Source of the DNA: Arenibacter sp040216555
GTDB taxonomy: Bacteria > Bacteroidota > Bacteroidia > Flavobacteriales > Flavobacteriaceae
Assembly: GCA_040216555.1 (NCBI GenBank)
Contig: JAVJOW010000038.1
Span: 434,001 to 498,000 of the forward strand
Reading direction: 5' to 3'
DNA: 64,000 nt
The notes beneath the pieces were generated by a model. The model searched no databases and was not told the DNA's origin. It saw nothing but the letters and a program-made list of their open reading frames with translations. Below, in pieces: positions 35,202 to 44,170 of this stretch (position 1 is the stretch's first letter; every line of letters begins with the position of its first letter). The translations under genes were made by a program, and so were the position numbers.

Positions 35202-35477
35202 TTTAATATCTCTATTTGAGCCAATAAAATGTTGTGTATAAGTGTTTTTTAGTTGTAAAATGTACAGTTCATAAAGTGTAATCCTTTTACGGGTAAATAA
35301 TTTGATTATTCCGATTGCATTATTTGCTAAACCTTCATCCTTGCAACCCGTATTTAAAAAGCTGTAGGCTTATTGAAATGAGCCAGTTGTACGAACACCT
35401 ATCTTTTGACTGGGTATCTGGTGCAATACCTCCTCCCGCACTTGTGGTGGTCTCCTTTAGGTGCCTTGGCTTAGAAT
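35202..35477. other. Intergenic region downstream of the HEAT-like gene
   Basis: I see only frames of a few codons and no clear hairpin. A minus-strand frame with a Thr/Ser/Gly-Gly stretch (about 35333-35477) lacks any start codon and was not accepted as a gene. Confidence 0.4.
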
Positions 35478-37295
35478 CTATTTATTCTTGAAAATTTTGT
35501 TAGTGAGGTCCTTTAATTGATCCAAGAATTTTATTTCCTCCAATTCTTCCAAACTCTCCTCCCCTTTCTGGTAGCTATTATTGTAAAACGTAATATGCTC
35601 TGAGGTTGTAATATCAAAATCGATATTGAACAGGTCATTATAACCTAATGTCTCCTCCTCATTATCTTGTGGTTTGGCACGTTGATCCAAGTATGTCGAC
35701 TTGTCGTTTTTCAAGGGCTCCTTCTTGGAGGATGCCGAAGAAATAAAACCGGATTTTCCTACTTCAAAGGTGATCGAAGGGTCTAAATGTAGCTTTGAAG
35801 GTTCATTGATTTGCTTTATGAAATCCAAATTGTCTCCTGAAAGGATTTCTATGCTGCTGGTTGGTATGTCCGGAATTTTAGCTTCCATATATAGGGAAAC
35901 CAATTTTGCTTTTTCCCTTATAGCTTTATCCGAATGATTGTGAAGGGTTTCCAAAAAATATAGATCACTTAGGTCCCCTATTTGTTGTATCTCTTGCAGT
36001 AATAGTAATTGTGATTCCCTATCCAAAGCGCTGAATAAATGATTGAACACATAATTTTCCCCGAAATCTACGAGATTGTTGTCCTTGAACTCCTCATCGA
36101 TATCCATGGGATACTCGGAAAGGAACCTGAAAATTATTTCTTTAATGAGATTGCCAATGGATTCGTTTTCTTCCTCATCCAACATTTCATTTAATAGGGG
36201 TACCTCCCGTATATCTCCCATTTCCGATATGGAATGTAGCAATTTAACTTTTTTAAATTCCCAATCTGTGTAGAATTTGGCGGCAGGAAGGACCATTTCT
36301 CCTAGATCCAATAAATTATCATCTTCCTCTATGGCCACTACCTTTCTTTGTTCTTCTACATGGGACTTTAATATCTCACTGATCTGTTTTTTAAATTGCG
36401 GATCTAAAACCACCTCGTATTCCACTTCAAGATCATTAATGTTGGTGTTGGGTTCTTGTTTCTCTTCTTCAATTTCCGTTATTAAGGGCAGGAAATCTAT
36501 GTTTAAAAAAGAAGCGTCCTTCCCCAGTGGTTTGTTTGTGGAGAGAATTATATTTTCCCCATAAATTTCCTCGAATATCGTCTCATAAGGGTTTCTTTCA
36601 AAACTTTCCCTACCTAGGCATTCCGTTAGGAATTCCAAATCGTTGCTTATCATCAGTACTTCCTGTACTTCCGGACTGCTAAGGCTATTTGTATCTTCAT
36701 TATGGGTTATCAATGGAACGAAACTAAGGTCTAGCTCCTGCCCTATTAATAAATCGGTTTTGGTATCCGGCTTATTGGCCTTGTTATTCGATGGTTGATT
36801 CATTTTGGATGCTTCCATTGTTGTTTCTCTATCTTGAAAATTGTCTAAATTGCCTGCCTTATAATTCTTTGCGCAACTATTCCCATGGATACCTATGTCC
36901 AAATTATTCAAGTTTTCAAAGGCGTTTATTTGCAGGCCAAATTCTTTGGAAAGTCTTGAGATTATCAGTTTTGCCCCGTCATCGAGATCGTTGTTCATCT
37001 CCATCAACATCTTGGACATGATGCGTTTGTTGCTGGACTGCCTTAAAAGCTTCCACAATTCTACTTTTAGATCAATGAGTTCTCTCTCTGCCATTTTTAG
37101 TTTTCCTTGCTCATATAGTAAAAGCTCACATAGTATTCTACGCAAATGTTTCTTTTTTCCGTCCCTGTTGTTCCACTTTAACAGTGTGTTGGTTTTTCTT
37201 ATAAAGAATAGGATGGTCAAATATCCTATGGTCAAAAGCAGGAACAAGGCCGTTAAATCCCATAACAAGTTGGTATGTATTTGAGGAATATTCAC
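35478..37295 (-). CDS. Membrane-anchored HEAT-like repeat protein of unknown function
   Basis: 605 residues starting with GTG. One N-terminal membrane span (about 11-31, WDLTALFLLLTIGYLTILFFI) precedes a basic helical region (about 40-125) with alpha-helical hairpins. A low-complexity acidic linker (about 130-330) follows. The C-terminal helical part (about 345-470) has repeated motifs such as IREVPLLNEMLDEEENESIG and LSDLYFLETLHNHSDKAIREKA that look like HEAT/PBS repeats, a scaffold for protein contacts. The gene is 29 bases behind the degenerate hybrid kinase, which suggests one signalling unit. No enzymatic motif seen. Confidence 0.6.
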   Translation of the reverse strand: MNIPQIHTNLLWDLTALFLLLTIGYLTILFFIRKTNTLLKWNNRDGKKKHLRRILCELLLYEQGKLKMAERELIDLKVELWKLLRQSSNKRIMSKMLMEMNNDLDDGAKLIISRLSKEFGLQINAFENLNNLDIGIHGNSCAKNYKAGNLDNFQDRETTMEASKMNQPSNNKANKPDTKTDLLIGQELDLSFVPLITHNEDTNSLSSPEVQEVLMISNDLEFLTECLGRESFERNPYETIFEEIYGENIILSTNKPLGKDASFLNIDFLPLITEIEEEKQEPNTNINDLEVEYEVVLDPQFKKQISEILKSHVEEQRKVVAIEEDDNLLDLGEMVLPAAKFYTDWEFKKVKLLHSISEMGDIREVPLLNEMLDEEENESIGNLIKEIIFRFLSEYPMDIDEEFKDNNLVDFGENYVFNHLFSALDRESQLLLLQEIQQIGDLSDLYFLETLHNHSDKAIREKAKLVSLYMEAKIPDIPTSSIEILSGDNLDFIKQINEPSKLHLDPSITFEVGKSGFISSASSKKEPLKNDKSTYLDQRAKPQDNEEETLGYNDLFNIDFDITTSEHITFYNNSYQKGEESLEELEEIKFLDQLKDLTNKIFKNK

Positions 37296-37324
37296 TTATT
37301 CGCACATTCAATTTTATTCAACGT

Positions 37325-39148
37325 TTACTTTCCCTTTCTTTTTAGGGACATCAGTTCCCTATCAATGGCCTTCTCTAACATGGGATATGCCAATAGTAAT
37401 TGATCATATAGCCGTCCTATTTGAGGAAGATTCCTATGGGTCTTACATTCTACCGTAATTTTATCTACAAGGGAATAAAGGTGATCCGCTTTCATCATGG
37501 AAAGTCCCGATTTAACCTTATGTGCAGCAAACCCCAAACGATTAAAATTACCTTCTGGGATATAGACATTGGCCCTGCCGATGAAATCCAGCATATTTTG
37601 TTTAAATAAACCGATTAGCTCCTCCAATAGGTCTATTTCCCCCATACATTCTTCCAGTATCTCTGTTAAGCTAACCTCCCACAATTCTTTTTTTGTTGAA
37701 AATTGGGTAAGATCTTTAATGGGATCCAATACGGGCTTGGAACTGGTATCTCTTTTGTATTTGTATAAAGTGGTCAGTAATGCATACGGGGTATAAGGTT
37801 TTAGGATATAATCATCTATTCCCAGTGCATTACATTTAATTTTATCATTAATCGTAAAATCGCCCGTTAAGGCTATAATGGGTATGCTTTTGACGTGATT
37901 ATTGCTGGATTCCCGAATTATTTGGGTAATTTGAAAACCATTCATTACCGGCATTCTAAGGTCCATCAATACCAGGTCTACCCTTTGTTTTAATAAATAA
38001 TCCATTCCAACTAGACCATTATCGGTTACATGAACTGTACATCCCAAATTCTTTAAGCGCTGTTCAATTAATTTTTGAATTAGAATATTATCCTCAAAAA
38101 CTAGGATATGGAGACCTTCTATAATTTTATCGGTTGTACCTGTATTGTTGGAATCTAATTGGTAACCTGAGGTTCTGACCTGTTTACCTTTCTTATAGGG
38201 GATAGTGAACTTATAAGCACAACCATCATCCAAGGTGGCCATCGTTGCCAAGGAACCGTTTAAGATTTCCAATATTCCCTTGACCATGGCAAAACCAATT
38301 CCCAAATCATTTGTATTGGGTTCTATATTTTCAATTGGCACATTGGCACTTAAGTCGCTATTTAATGGTCCTGTACGCAAATCCCTTATTTCAAAATCGA
38401 GCACAAAGTAATTGTTGTGCTGCCTTCGTAATTTAATTTTGAGAAGGATGCTTCCTTCATCAATAAGTTTTATCGAATTCCCCAAGAGGGTAAGAAGAAT
38501 TTGGGACAACTTGGATGGATCACCCAATAAAACTTCGGGAATTTCCGTATCCAAATCTACTTCTAGGGTAACATCTTTATTGATTATTAGGGTATTGCAT
38601 AGATACATGGTATCCCTAATAATACTGTAAAAATTAAAATCGATGCTTTCAAATTTTTCCCTTCCCGAAGTAAGCTTGGTATATTCCAACAGCTCGTTAA
38701 TGATATCCAAAAGGTTGTTGGAGGTAGCCGTTATGGAATTAAGTTGCGCTAATTGTTCAGCATTTATGTTGCCTTCTTTTAGTAGATCTACAGACTCTAT
38801 TATTCCATTGATTGGGGTTCTAATTTCATCCCCTACTTTGGCAAGAAGCTTACCTTCTTCCCGGTTCGGTTTGTTTTTTAAGGGATTCGCCAATTCTTTG
38901 TTCCCAATGGCCGATTCAAAATCCTTGTTGTGCGCATTGGAGTTGGAAACTTTAGGTTTTGGCCCCAATACTTTTTCCTCCAGACGATATTTAAAGGTCA
39001 TAAAGGATTTTTTTAATAAAGAAGCTTCCTCCGAGGTTAATTCCTCAAATGAAAAATGATTTAGTTGACCTTCAAGATTTGTCAGATGGGATAATAGGTT
39101 GTTGGATTTCAATTTAAAATAGTTTGGGTTCTGAAGTCTAAAACTCAC
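37325..39148 (-). CDS. Degenerate hybrid histidine kinase with receiver and HPt domains
   Basis: 607 residues starting with GTG; no membrane span and no recognisable sensor domain. The HisKA region reads LLAKVGDEIRTP (101-112), where active kinases have SHEIRTP: the phospho-acceptor His is Asp107 (GAT instead of CAT). The HATPase region keeps an N-box Asn (LLGN224S), but the G1 box is degraded (RDLRTGPLNS) and the G2-like part is IGFAMVKG. The receiver domain (about 345-465) is intact: E352, D353, phospho-acceptor D396, T428 and K450. A C-terminal HPt domain (about 480-600) has the acceptor H543 in AAHKVKSG. It cannot autophosphorylate in the usual way, so it probably passes phosphate between D396 and H543 for another kinase. 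Operon with the HEAT-like protein. Confidence 0.85.
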   Translation of the reverse strand: MSFRLQNPNYFKLKSNNLLSHLTNLEGQLNHFSFEELTSEEASLLKKSFMTFKYRLEEKVLGPKPKVSNSNAHNKDFESAIGNKELANPLKNKPNREEGKLLAKVGDEIRTPINGIIESVDLLKEGNINAEQLAQLNSITATSNNLLDIINELLEYTKLTSGREKFESIDFNFYSIIRDTMYLCNTLIINKDVTLEVDLDTEIPEVLLGDPSKLSQILLTLLGNSIKLIDEGSILLKIKLRRQHNNYFVLDFEIRDLRTGPLNSDLSANVPIENIEPNTNDLGIGFAMVKGILEILNGSLATMATLDDGCAYKFTIPYKKGKQVRTSGYQLDSNNTGTTDKIIEGLHILVFEDNILIQKLIEQRLKNLGCTVHVTDNGLVGMDYLLKQRVDLVLMDLRMPVMNGFQITQIIRESSNNHVKSIPIIALTGDFTINDKIKCNALGIDDYILKPYTPYALLTTLYKYKRDTSSKPVLDPIKDLTQFSTKKELWEVSLTEILEECMGEIDLLEELIGLFKQNMLDFIGRANVYIPEGNFNRLGFAAHKVKSGLSMMKADHLYSLVDKITVECKTHRNLPQIGRLYDQLLLAYPMLEKAIDRELMSLKRKGK

Positions 39149-39238
39149 CTTTTAAAGTGCGGTTTACAATTAAATGTTATCTACGCTTCATTTTATGTTG
39201 TCAAATGCCGTTATTTGTATGTATCAAACCTTAGTAGC

Positions 39239-40528
39239 ATGAAGCATTTTATCGGATTTATATGTCTTTTATCGATTATGGCCTGTAAGGAAAAAGAAGA
39301 AAAATTGGCGGAGTCGGTCGAAGAAAATGCGGTTCGTATACACAAGGAGGTTATTACTATTGATACCCATGTAGATATTAATGTGACCAATTTTACGGAC
39401 ACCATAAACTATACCCAGAAATTGGCCAATCAGGTAAATCTCCCAAAACTTAAAAGTGGAGGCTTGGATGTTCCTTGGTTAATAGTCTATACCGGCCAGG
39501 GCGAATTAACCGAAGTAGGCTATGCCAAAGCCAAGGAGAATGCCATGGCAAAGTTTGATGCCATTCATAGATTGTGCGAGAAAATAGCGCCCGAAGAGAT
39601 AGATCTGGCCTATAGCTCCAAGGATGTCCGCCAAATTGTGGGCTCCGGTAAAAAAGTGGCCATGATAGGTGTTGAAAATGCCTACCCAATAGGCGAAGAT
39701 CTTTCGGAATTTGAAAACTATTATAATCTAGGGGCAAGATATATTTCCCTCTCCCACAACGGGCATAGCCAGTTTTGTGATTCCAATACAGGTGAGGCCG
39801 ATGGGGTGTGGTTGCATAACGGGCTGAGCGACCTTGGTAAAATGGCCGTAAAGGAAATGAATAGGTTGGGGATAATGATCGATGTATCCCATGTTTCCAA
39901 AGAATCCATGAAGCAAATGATAGCCTTGTCCAAAGCTCCAATTATTGCCTCCCATTCCTCTGCTCGGGCACTGTGTGACCATAGCCGGAATTTGGACGAC
40001 GAACAACTGTTGCTTATGAAGGAAAATGGAGGCGTTGTGCAAACTGTTGCCTTTAGTGCTTATTTGAATACTGAAAAGGATGAGGTACACACCGCTTATT
40101 TAAAAGATTTCTATAGAAAGGTGGCCGATTCTTTGGGGATAGATTGGTATTCCTTTGAGGAGCTTGCCGATCTTTCAGAGGCAAAAAAGAATACTTTTAT
40201 GGAGAATTATTCCAAAGTAGTGGGTTTGGCCAAAGCTAAGGCAAATAAGTGGAAAGAACAGCCACAGGCCGTAGATGTGACCGACTTTGTGGACCATATT
40301 GACTATATGGTTAATTTAATGGGGATCGATCACGTGGGGATAAGTTCCGATTTTGATGGTGGTGGAGGCATTGCCGGGTGGACAGACGCATCCGAAACCC
40401 CTAATGTAACCCTGGAGCTGGTCAAAAGAGGTTATACCGAGGAGGAAATTGCGCAACTCTGGGGAGGCAATTTACTACGGGTTCTGGATGAGGTACAGGA
40501 AGTGGCAAAAACGTATGTCGTAAACTAA
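39239..40528 (+). CDS. M19-family membrane dipeptidase, lipoprotein
   Basis: 429 residues from the ATG at 39239 (MKHFIGF), which gives a lipoprotein signal peptide ending SIMACKE. The M19 renal-dipeptidase pattern is clear: DTHVDIN (metal His/Asp), IGVENAYPIG (bridging Glu), RYISLSHNGHSQFCDS, MIDVSHVS, PIIASHSSARALCDH (metal His) and HVGISSDFDGGGG. It hydrolyses dipeptides with a binuclear zinc site. An N-terminal extension of about 40 residues precedes the domain. Its stop codon overlaps that of the convergent thioesterase by four bases. Confidence 0.92.
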   Translation: MKHFIGFICLLSIMACKEKEEKLAESVEENAVRIHKEVITIDTHVDINVTNFTDTINYTQKLANQVNLPKLKSGGLDVPWLIVYTGQGELTEVGYAKAKENAMAKFDAIHRLCEKIAPEEIDLAYSSKDVRQIVGSGKKVAMIGVENAYPIGEDLSEFENYYNLGARYISLSHNGHSQFCDSNTGEADGVWLHNGLSDLGKMAVKEMNRLGIMIDVSHVSKESMKQMIALSKAPIIASHSSARALCDHSRNLDDEQLLLMKENGGVVQTVAFSAYLNTEKDEVHTAYLKDFYRKVADSLGIDWYSFEELADLSEAKKNTFMENYSKVVGLAKAKANKWKEQPQAVDVTDFVDHIDYMVNLMGIDHVGISSDFDGGGGIAGWTDASETPNVTLELVKRGYTEEEIAQLWGGNLLRVLDEVQEVAKTYVVN

Positions 40529-40920
40529 ACTTCCGAAGCCAGACGGTCTCTTACAAATTCAATTTTGGTTTTTCCATGTGGTTTGGGTTTTCCATCAGCA
40601 CCTAGATTTACCATGATAATATTGTCTACGGTCACAATAGTTTCCCGGGTCATTTTGTTCCGAACTTCACAGTTAAGCGTCAAGGAGGTCTTGCCAAATT
40701 TTACCACGTCTATACCAATTTCAACAATGTCCCCTTTTAATGCGGTGCACATAAAATTTATTTCGGACATATATTTGGTAACAACCCTTTTGTTCTCCAA
40801 TTGAATAATACTATATAGTGCGGCTTCCTCGTCTATCCATGCCAATAACTTGCCTCCAAATAGAGTACCGTTGGCATTTAAATCTTCTGGTTTCACCCAT
40901 TTTCTTGTATGAAATCTCAT
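40525..40920 (-). CDS. Hotdog-fold acyl-CoA thioesterase
   Basis: 131 residues. The hotdog signature is LNANGTLFGGKLLAWIDEEAAL, with the catalytic Asp in WIDE, followed by VVTKYMSEINFM and KGDIVEIGIDVVKFGKTSLTL. This matches YciA/BFIT-type acyl-CoA hydrolases of cytosolic single-domain type. It releases free fatty acid and CoA; chain-length preference is unknown. Single gene. Confidence 0.85.
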   Translation of the reverse strand: MRFHTRKWVKPEDLNANGTLFGGKLLAWIDEEAALYSIIQLENKRVVTKYMSEINFMCTALKGDIVEIGIDVVKFGKTSLTLNCEVRNKMTRETIVTVDNIIMVNLGADGKPKPHGKTKIEFVRDRLASEV

Positions 40921-41281
40921 AGTATCTAAAATTTTACTGCAAAATTAGTAAAGAAAATGGCCCTATAGTAGGCTTAAGAGAGAAATGTCAACCGATTTAG
41001 GTAAATCTAAATTACACCTTAATTTTTTGTTCAATTTGGGAATTAATTGGGGTAATAATAATTAGATTCCCATATTGCCACCGGCGATAATTAATAGGAT
41101 TATTCTTGAATTTTTTGTAGTCTGATGGAGGTATGCTATAATTCAATTTTTTTGTTTCTTCATAAAGGGAAGGTATTCTTCTTAATAAAGAACAATAATG
41201 TTCATAACCTCGTTAAAAACTATATAGGAATGCCAAATAAGAGAAAACCCTAATACCTACCTTTATAAAAACACCAATGAT
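40921..41281. other. Intergenic region, no gene seen
   Basis: 361 bases of AT-rich DNA between two divergent genes. I see no open frame of note, no clear promoter match and no hairpin with a T run. Confidence 0.4.
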
Positions 41282-41695
41282 ATGAGCGATAGGTCCCATA
41301 GTCTTTTGGAAATTCGTCCTATAATCCCTTCAGCCAAAGTAACGGAAATTATGAGCAGTGATGAGAGGTTTCAAAATCAAACCTTACGTCCTGTAATTAA
41401 AATGCAAAACGCTTTATTGCTTTTGGTTTTTCAGAATTACATCACTAAACATAAAAATAGTTTTTATGAACTAGGGATGAACAAACGTCTGATTTTTATA
41501 GAAAATGCGATCCAAAAGGACATTAAGTTTAGAAATTCTCTAAAAGGAATTATCATAGGCCAATTTACCACGGAGGAGTATGAATTATATATACTTAATT
41601 CGTCGTCTTTAAATAAACGCATGATGCAGATGGTCATTGAGCGTATTAAAGATCAGGTTCAATTTTTTGAAAAAGCATCGCTTCAGCCGGTATAA
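41282..41695 (+). CDS. Conserved hypothetical protein
   Basis: 137 residues, cytoplasmic, alpha-helical, no catalytic motif. The central part (NAIQKDIKFRNSLKGIIIGQFTTEEYELY) and the C-terminal MMQMVIERIKDQV look like a conserved flavobacterial family that I recall being labelled glyoxalase without clear support. I do not recognise a fold that justifies that label. Convergent with the next gene (5-base spacer). Confidence 0.6.
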   Translation: MSDRSHSLLEIRPIIPSAKVTEIMSSDERFQNQTLRPVIKMQNALLLLVFQNYITKHKNSFYELGMNKRLIFIENAIQKDIKFRNSLKGIIIGQFTTEEYELYILNSSSLNKRMMQMVIERIKDQVQFFEKASLQPV

Positions 41696-41700
41696 ACTTC

Positions 41701-42390
41701 TTAATCCAAAAGTGATTCCCCATTAAGATTAGTGGTGAGTATATCGCTCATAAGGTTAAAATAAGGTCGTATTGCTTGAAATGCAAGGTCTACATTCGTC
41801 ATAAAATCTGGCGACATGACTTCCTCATCTGAAAAGTTTTTCACAAAAATGAATTGTTTTCTTTTGATCAGATCGATGTTGGGGTGCTCCTTGTTGAATC
41901 CGGAGGGAGCAGTTTTTAATTCATCACCCTGCATTTCGCCCCATACCTTCTTAAAACTGTTCTTATTCATTATGGCACGTATTTCCGAGGCATCGGTTTC
42001 AAATTCCTTCCTTATTCTTAGTAGATCTTCTTTATTGGGCTCCCAGAACCCAGCCGCAATAAAGGTTTCATTGGGTTTTAGCCGTATATAGTATCCTCCT
42101 CGCAATCGCTGTCCGGACCTGGAGAAAGAGCCTGCAAAATGGGTCTTATAGGGAGTTTTGTCTTTGGAGAAACGTACATCCCTATAGATGCGGAACATTT
42201 TTAATTTTTCAATGTCATCATGAGCTTTCATTTTATACAATAAGGCGGAATAAAAACTTTTGACCCCTGTTTCCAGCTCCTTGAATTCAGTTTTATGCTC
42301 CGTGAACCATTCCCTAGAGTTGTTTTTTTTTAGCTTTTCCAAAAATTGAAATACATCTTTCGTAATTAGCGGCTGTTGTATACGACTCAT
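41701..42390 (-). CDS. DUF2461 family protein
   Basis: 229 residues. DUF2461 patterns are present: FLEKLKKNNSREWFTEHK near the N-terminus, then MFRIYRDVRFSKDKTPYKTHF (about 66-86), GGYYIRLKPNETFIAAGFW, and LKTAPSGFNKEHPNIDLIKRK. The domain is of unknown biochemical role. Length is normal for the family. Convergent with the preceding plus-strand gene. Confidence 0.85.
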   Translation of the reverse strand: MSRIQQPLITKDVFQFLEKLKKNNSREWFTEHKTEFKELETGVKSFYSALLYKMKAHDDIEKLKMFRIYRDVRFSKDKTPYKTHFAGSFSRSGQRLRGGYYIRLKPNETFIAAGFWEPNKEDLLRIRKEFETDASEIRAIMNKNSFKKVWGEMQGDELKTAPSGFNKEHPNIDLIKRKQFIFVKNFSDEEVMSPDFMTNVDLAFQAIRPYFNLMSDILTTNLNGESLLD

Positions 42391-42480
42391 AACACATTAT
42401 CTTTGTGCTAAAGTTAACCAATTTAGCATAAGCTGATTTTGAAATAATGGTTAATTTTGAACGTATAATCAAAAGTGCAA

Positions 42481-43275
42481 ATGGATAAAGCATCTATAAT
42501 AAAGAATATTAAGGAACATAAAAATCAGCCTAACCTGAGGTTCGAACTTAAGGAAAGAACGGAATCATTTACCAACCGTTTGTTTTATACCCTGTTCGAT
42601 ATAGATACCCCGGTCGATGAAAATCTGGATCTATTGGAAAAGGAATTTGATGCATTGGTAAATTTGGCCTGTTGGCAGGTAGACAAACCTTGTCAAAGGG
42701 TTTGGGCGAATTTTGTTGTGCGCCTGCCAGAAATTCTTGAAAAATTGAATTTGGATGCCGAGGCCATTGTAAATTGCGATCCTGCATCCCTATCCATAGA
42801 GGAGGTATATATGGCCTATCCTGGTTTTTATGCCATTGCGATCTACAGGCTTGCCCATGAACTTTATAAAGATGGCTTTCCCTTGGTTCCCAGATTGATG
42901 ACAGAATATGCTCATAGGCAGACGGGTGTGGACATAAACCCTGGGGCGCAAATAGGAAATTCCTTTTTCATTGATCACGCCACAGGTGTGGTCATAGGTG
43001 AAACCGCGATAATTAAAAATAACGTAAAAATCTATCAAGGGGTAACCTTGGGAGCTTTATATGTTGCCAAAAAATTGCAAAAAACAAAGCGTCACCCCAC
43101 CATTGAAAACAATGTTACCATATATGCCAATGCCACTATCCTTGGAGGGGATACCGTAATCGGGGAAAATTCTATAATTGGTGGAAATGCATGGATTACA
43201 GAATCGGTACCCGCCAATTCCACTGTTTACCATTCTCCAATAATCAAAATAAAAACCCTACCGCATGTCTCATAG
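42481..43275 (+). CDS. cysE: Serine O-acetyltransferase
   Basis: 264 residues from the ATG at 42481 (MDKASI); a GTG six bases earlier is possible. The N-terminal helical part is followed by left-handed beta-helix hexapeptide repeats with the active-site region AHRQTGVDINPGAQIG, DHATGVVIGETAII, IYQGVTLGAL and TIYANATILGG. It makes O-acetylserine from serine and acetyl-CoA, the precursor of cysteine. Its 3' end overlaps cysM by 11 bases, so the two enzymes of the pathway are translationally coupled. Confidence 0.92.
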   Translation: MDKASIIKNIKEHKNQPNLRFELKERTESFTNRLFYTLFDIDTPVDENLDLLEKEFDALVNLACWQVDKPCQRVWANFVVRLPEILEKLNLDAEAIVNCDPASLSIEEVYMAYPGFYAIAIYRLAHELYKDGFPLVPRLMTEYAHRQTGVDINPGAQIGNSFFIDHATGVVIGETAIIKNNVKIYQGVTLGALYVAKKLQKTKRHPTIENNVTIYANATILGGDTVIGENSIIGGNAWITESVPANSTVYHSPIIKIKTLPHVS

Positions 43276-44149
43276 TATTTTGGATATTATAGGGAACACT
43301 CCCATGGTAATGTCAAAAGTAATCAACACCAATCCCAAGGTTAAACTTTTTTTTAAGCTGGAGGGAAATAATCCCGGAGGAAGCGTTAAGGATCGCGCCG
43401 CCCTTAATATGATAAAAGGAGGTTTGGAAAGGGGAGATTTTGAGGTAAACTCCAAATTGATAGAGGCTACCAGTGGAAATACCGGTATAGCTTTGGCCAT
43501 GATAGCTGGAATTTATGGGTTGGATATAGAATTGGTAATGCCCGAAAATTCCACCAAGGAAAGAGTACAGACCATGAGGGCTTATGGAGCCAAGGTGACC
43601 CTAACCCCTGCCGATGTTGGCATTGAAGGAGCTAGGGATTATGCTGAACTAAAGGTAAAAGAAGAAGGTTATATCATGATCAATCAGTTTTCCAATAATG
43701 ATAATTGGAAGGCACATTATAAAAGCACCGGTCCAGAAATATGGAGGGATACCCAAGGGGAAATCACCCATTTTGTATCGTCCATGGGTACCACCGGTAC
43801 TATAATGGGTACATCCACCTTTCTGAAGGAAAAGAATTCCAAGATTCAGATTGTTGGGGTGCAACCCGCCGATGAGGCCAAAATCCCCGGTATTCGCAAA
43901 TGGCCCATAGAATATCTCCCCAAAATTTTTAATCCCCAGAAAGTGGACTCCGTTATGGAGGTTACCGAGCAGGAAGCTAGGGATATGGCAAAGCGATTGG
44001 CCAAGGAAGAAGGTATTTTTGCAGGAATGAGCAGTGGTGGGGCTGCCGCTGCTGCAGTAAAATTGTCCCAAAGTTTGGAAGAGGGCATCATTGTTTCTAT
44101 TGTATGCGATCGTGGCGACCGCTATCTTTCCTCGGATCTGTTCGATTAA
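43265..44149 (+). CDS. cysM: Cysteine synthase, CysM type
   Basis: 294 residues. PLP-binding Lys lies in NPGGSVKDRAALNMI. The phosphate-binding loops are EATSGNTGIALAM and SSMGTTGTIMG, and the C-terminus has GMSSGGAAAAA. The MINQFSNNDNW stretch after the substrate loop is typical of CysM-like enzymes. It makes cysteine from O-acetylserine (from CysE) and sulfide or thiosulfate. Ends 21 bases from the convergent corA stop. Length about 10 residues short of E. coli CysM, within the normal range. Confidence 0.92.
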   Translation: MSHSILDIIGNTPMVMSKVINTNPKVKLFFKLEGNNPGGSVKDRAALNMIKGGLERGDFEVNSKLIEATSGNTGIALAMIAGIYGLDIELVMPENSTKERVQTMRAYGAKVTLTPADVGIEGARDYAELKVKEEGYIMINQFSNNDNWKAHYKSTGPEIWRDTQGEITHFVSSMGTTGTIMGTSTFLKEKNSKIQIVGVQPADEAKIPGIRKWPIEYLPKIFNPQKVDSVMEVTEQEARDMAKRLAKEEGIFAGMSSGGAAAAAVKLSQSLEEGIIVSIVCDRGDRYLSSDLFD

Positions 44150-44170
44150 CAGGTGGCATTTAGCGTTAGA

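Noticed and set aside
35333..35477. Minus-strand frame with a Thr/Ser-rich stretch and GGG, resembling a double-Gly peptide leader
   Set aside because: It opens directly after a stop codon and has no ATG, GTG or TTG start, so it cannot be translated as a separate peptide. No modification or export genes lie nearby.
35378..35491. Plus-strand 37-residue frame starting MSQLYEHLS
   Set aside because: It overlaps the 3' end of the minus-strand HEAT-like gene, has no promoter match and has an unlike-protein Pro/Val run; treated as chance.
39450..39941. Minus-strand 163-residue open frame
   Set aside because: It lies inside the clear M19 dipeptidase gene on the other strand, and its His/Arg/Trp-rich translation is typical of an antisense shadow.
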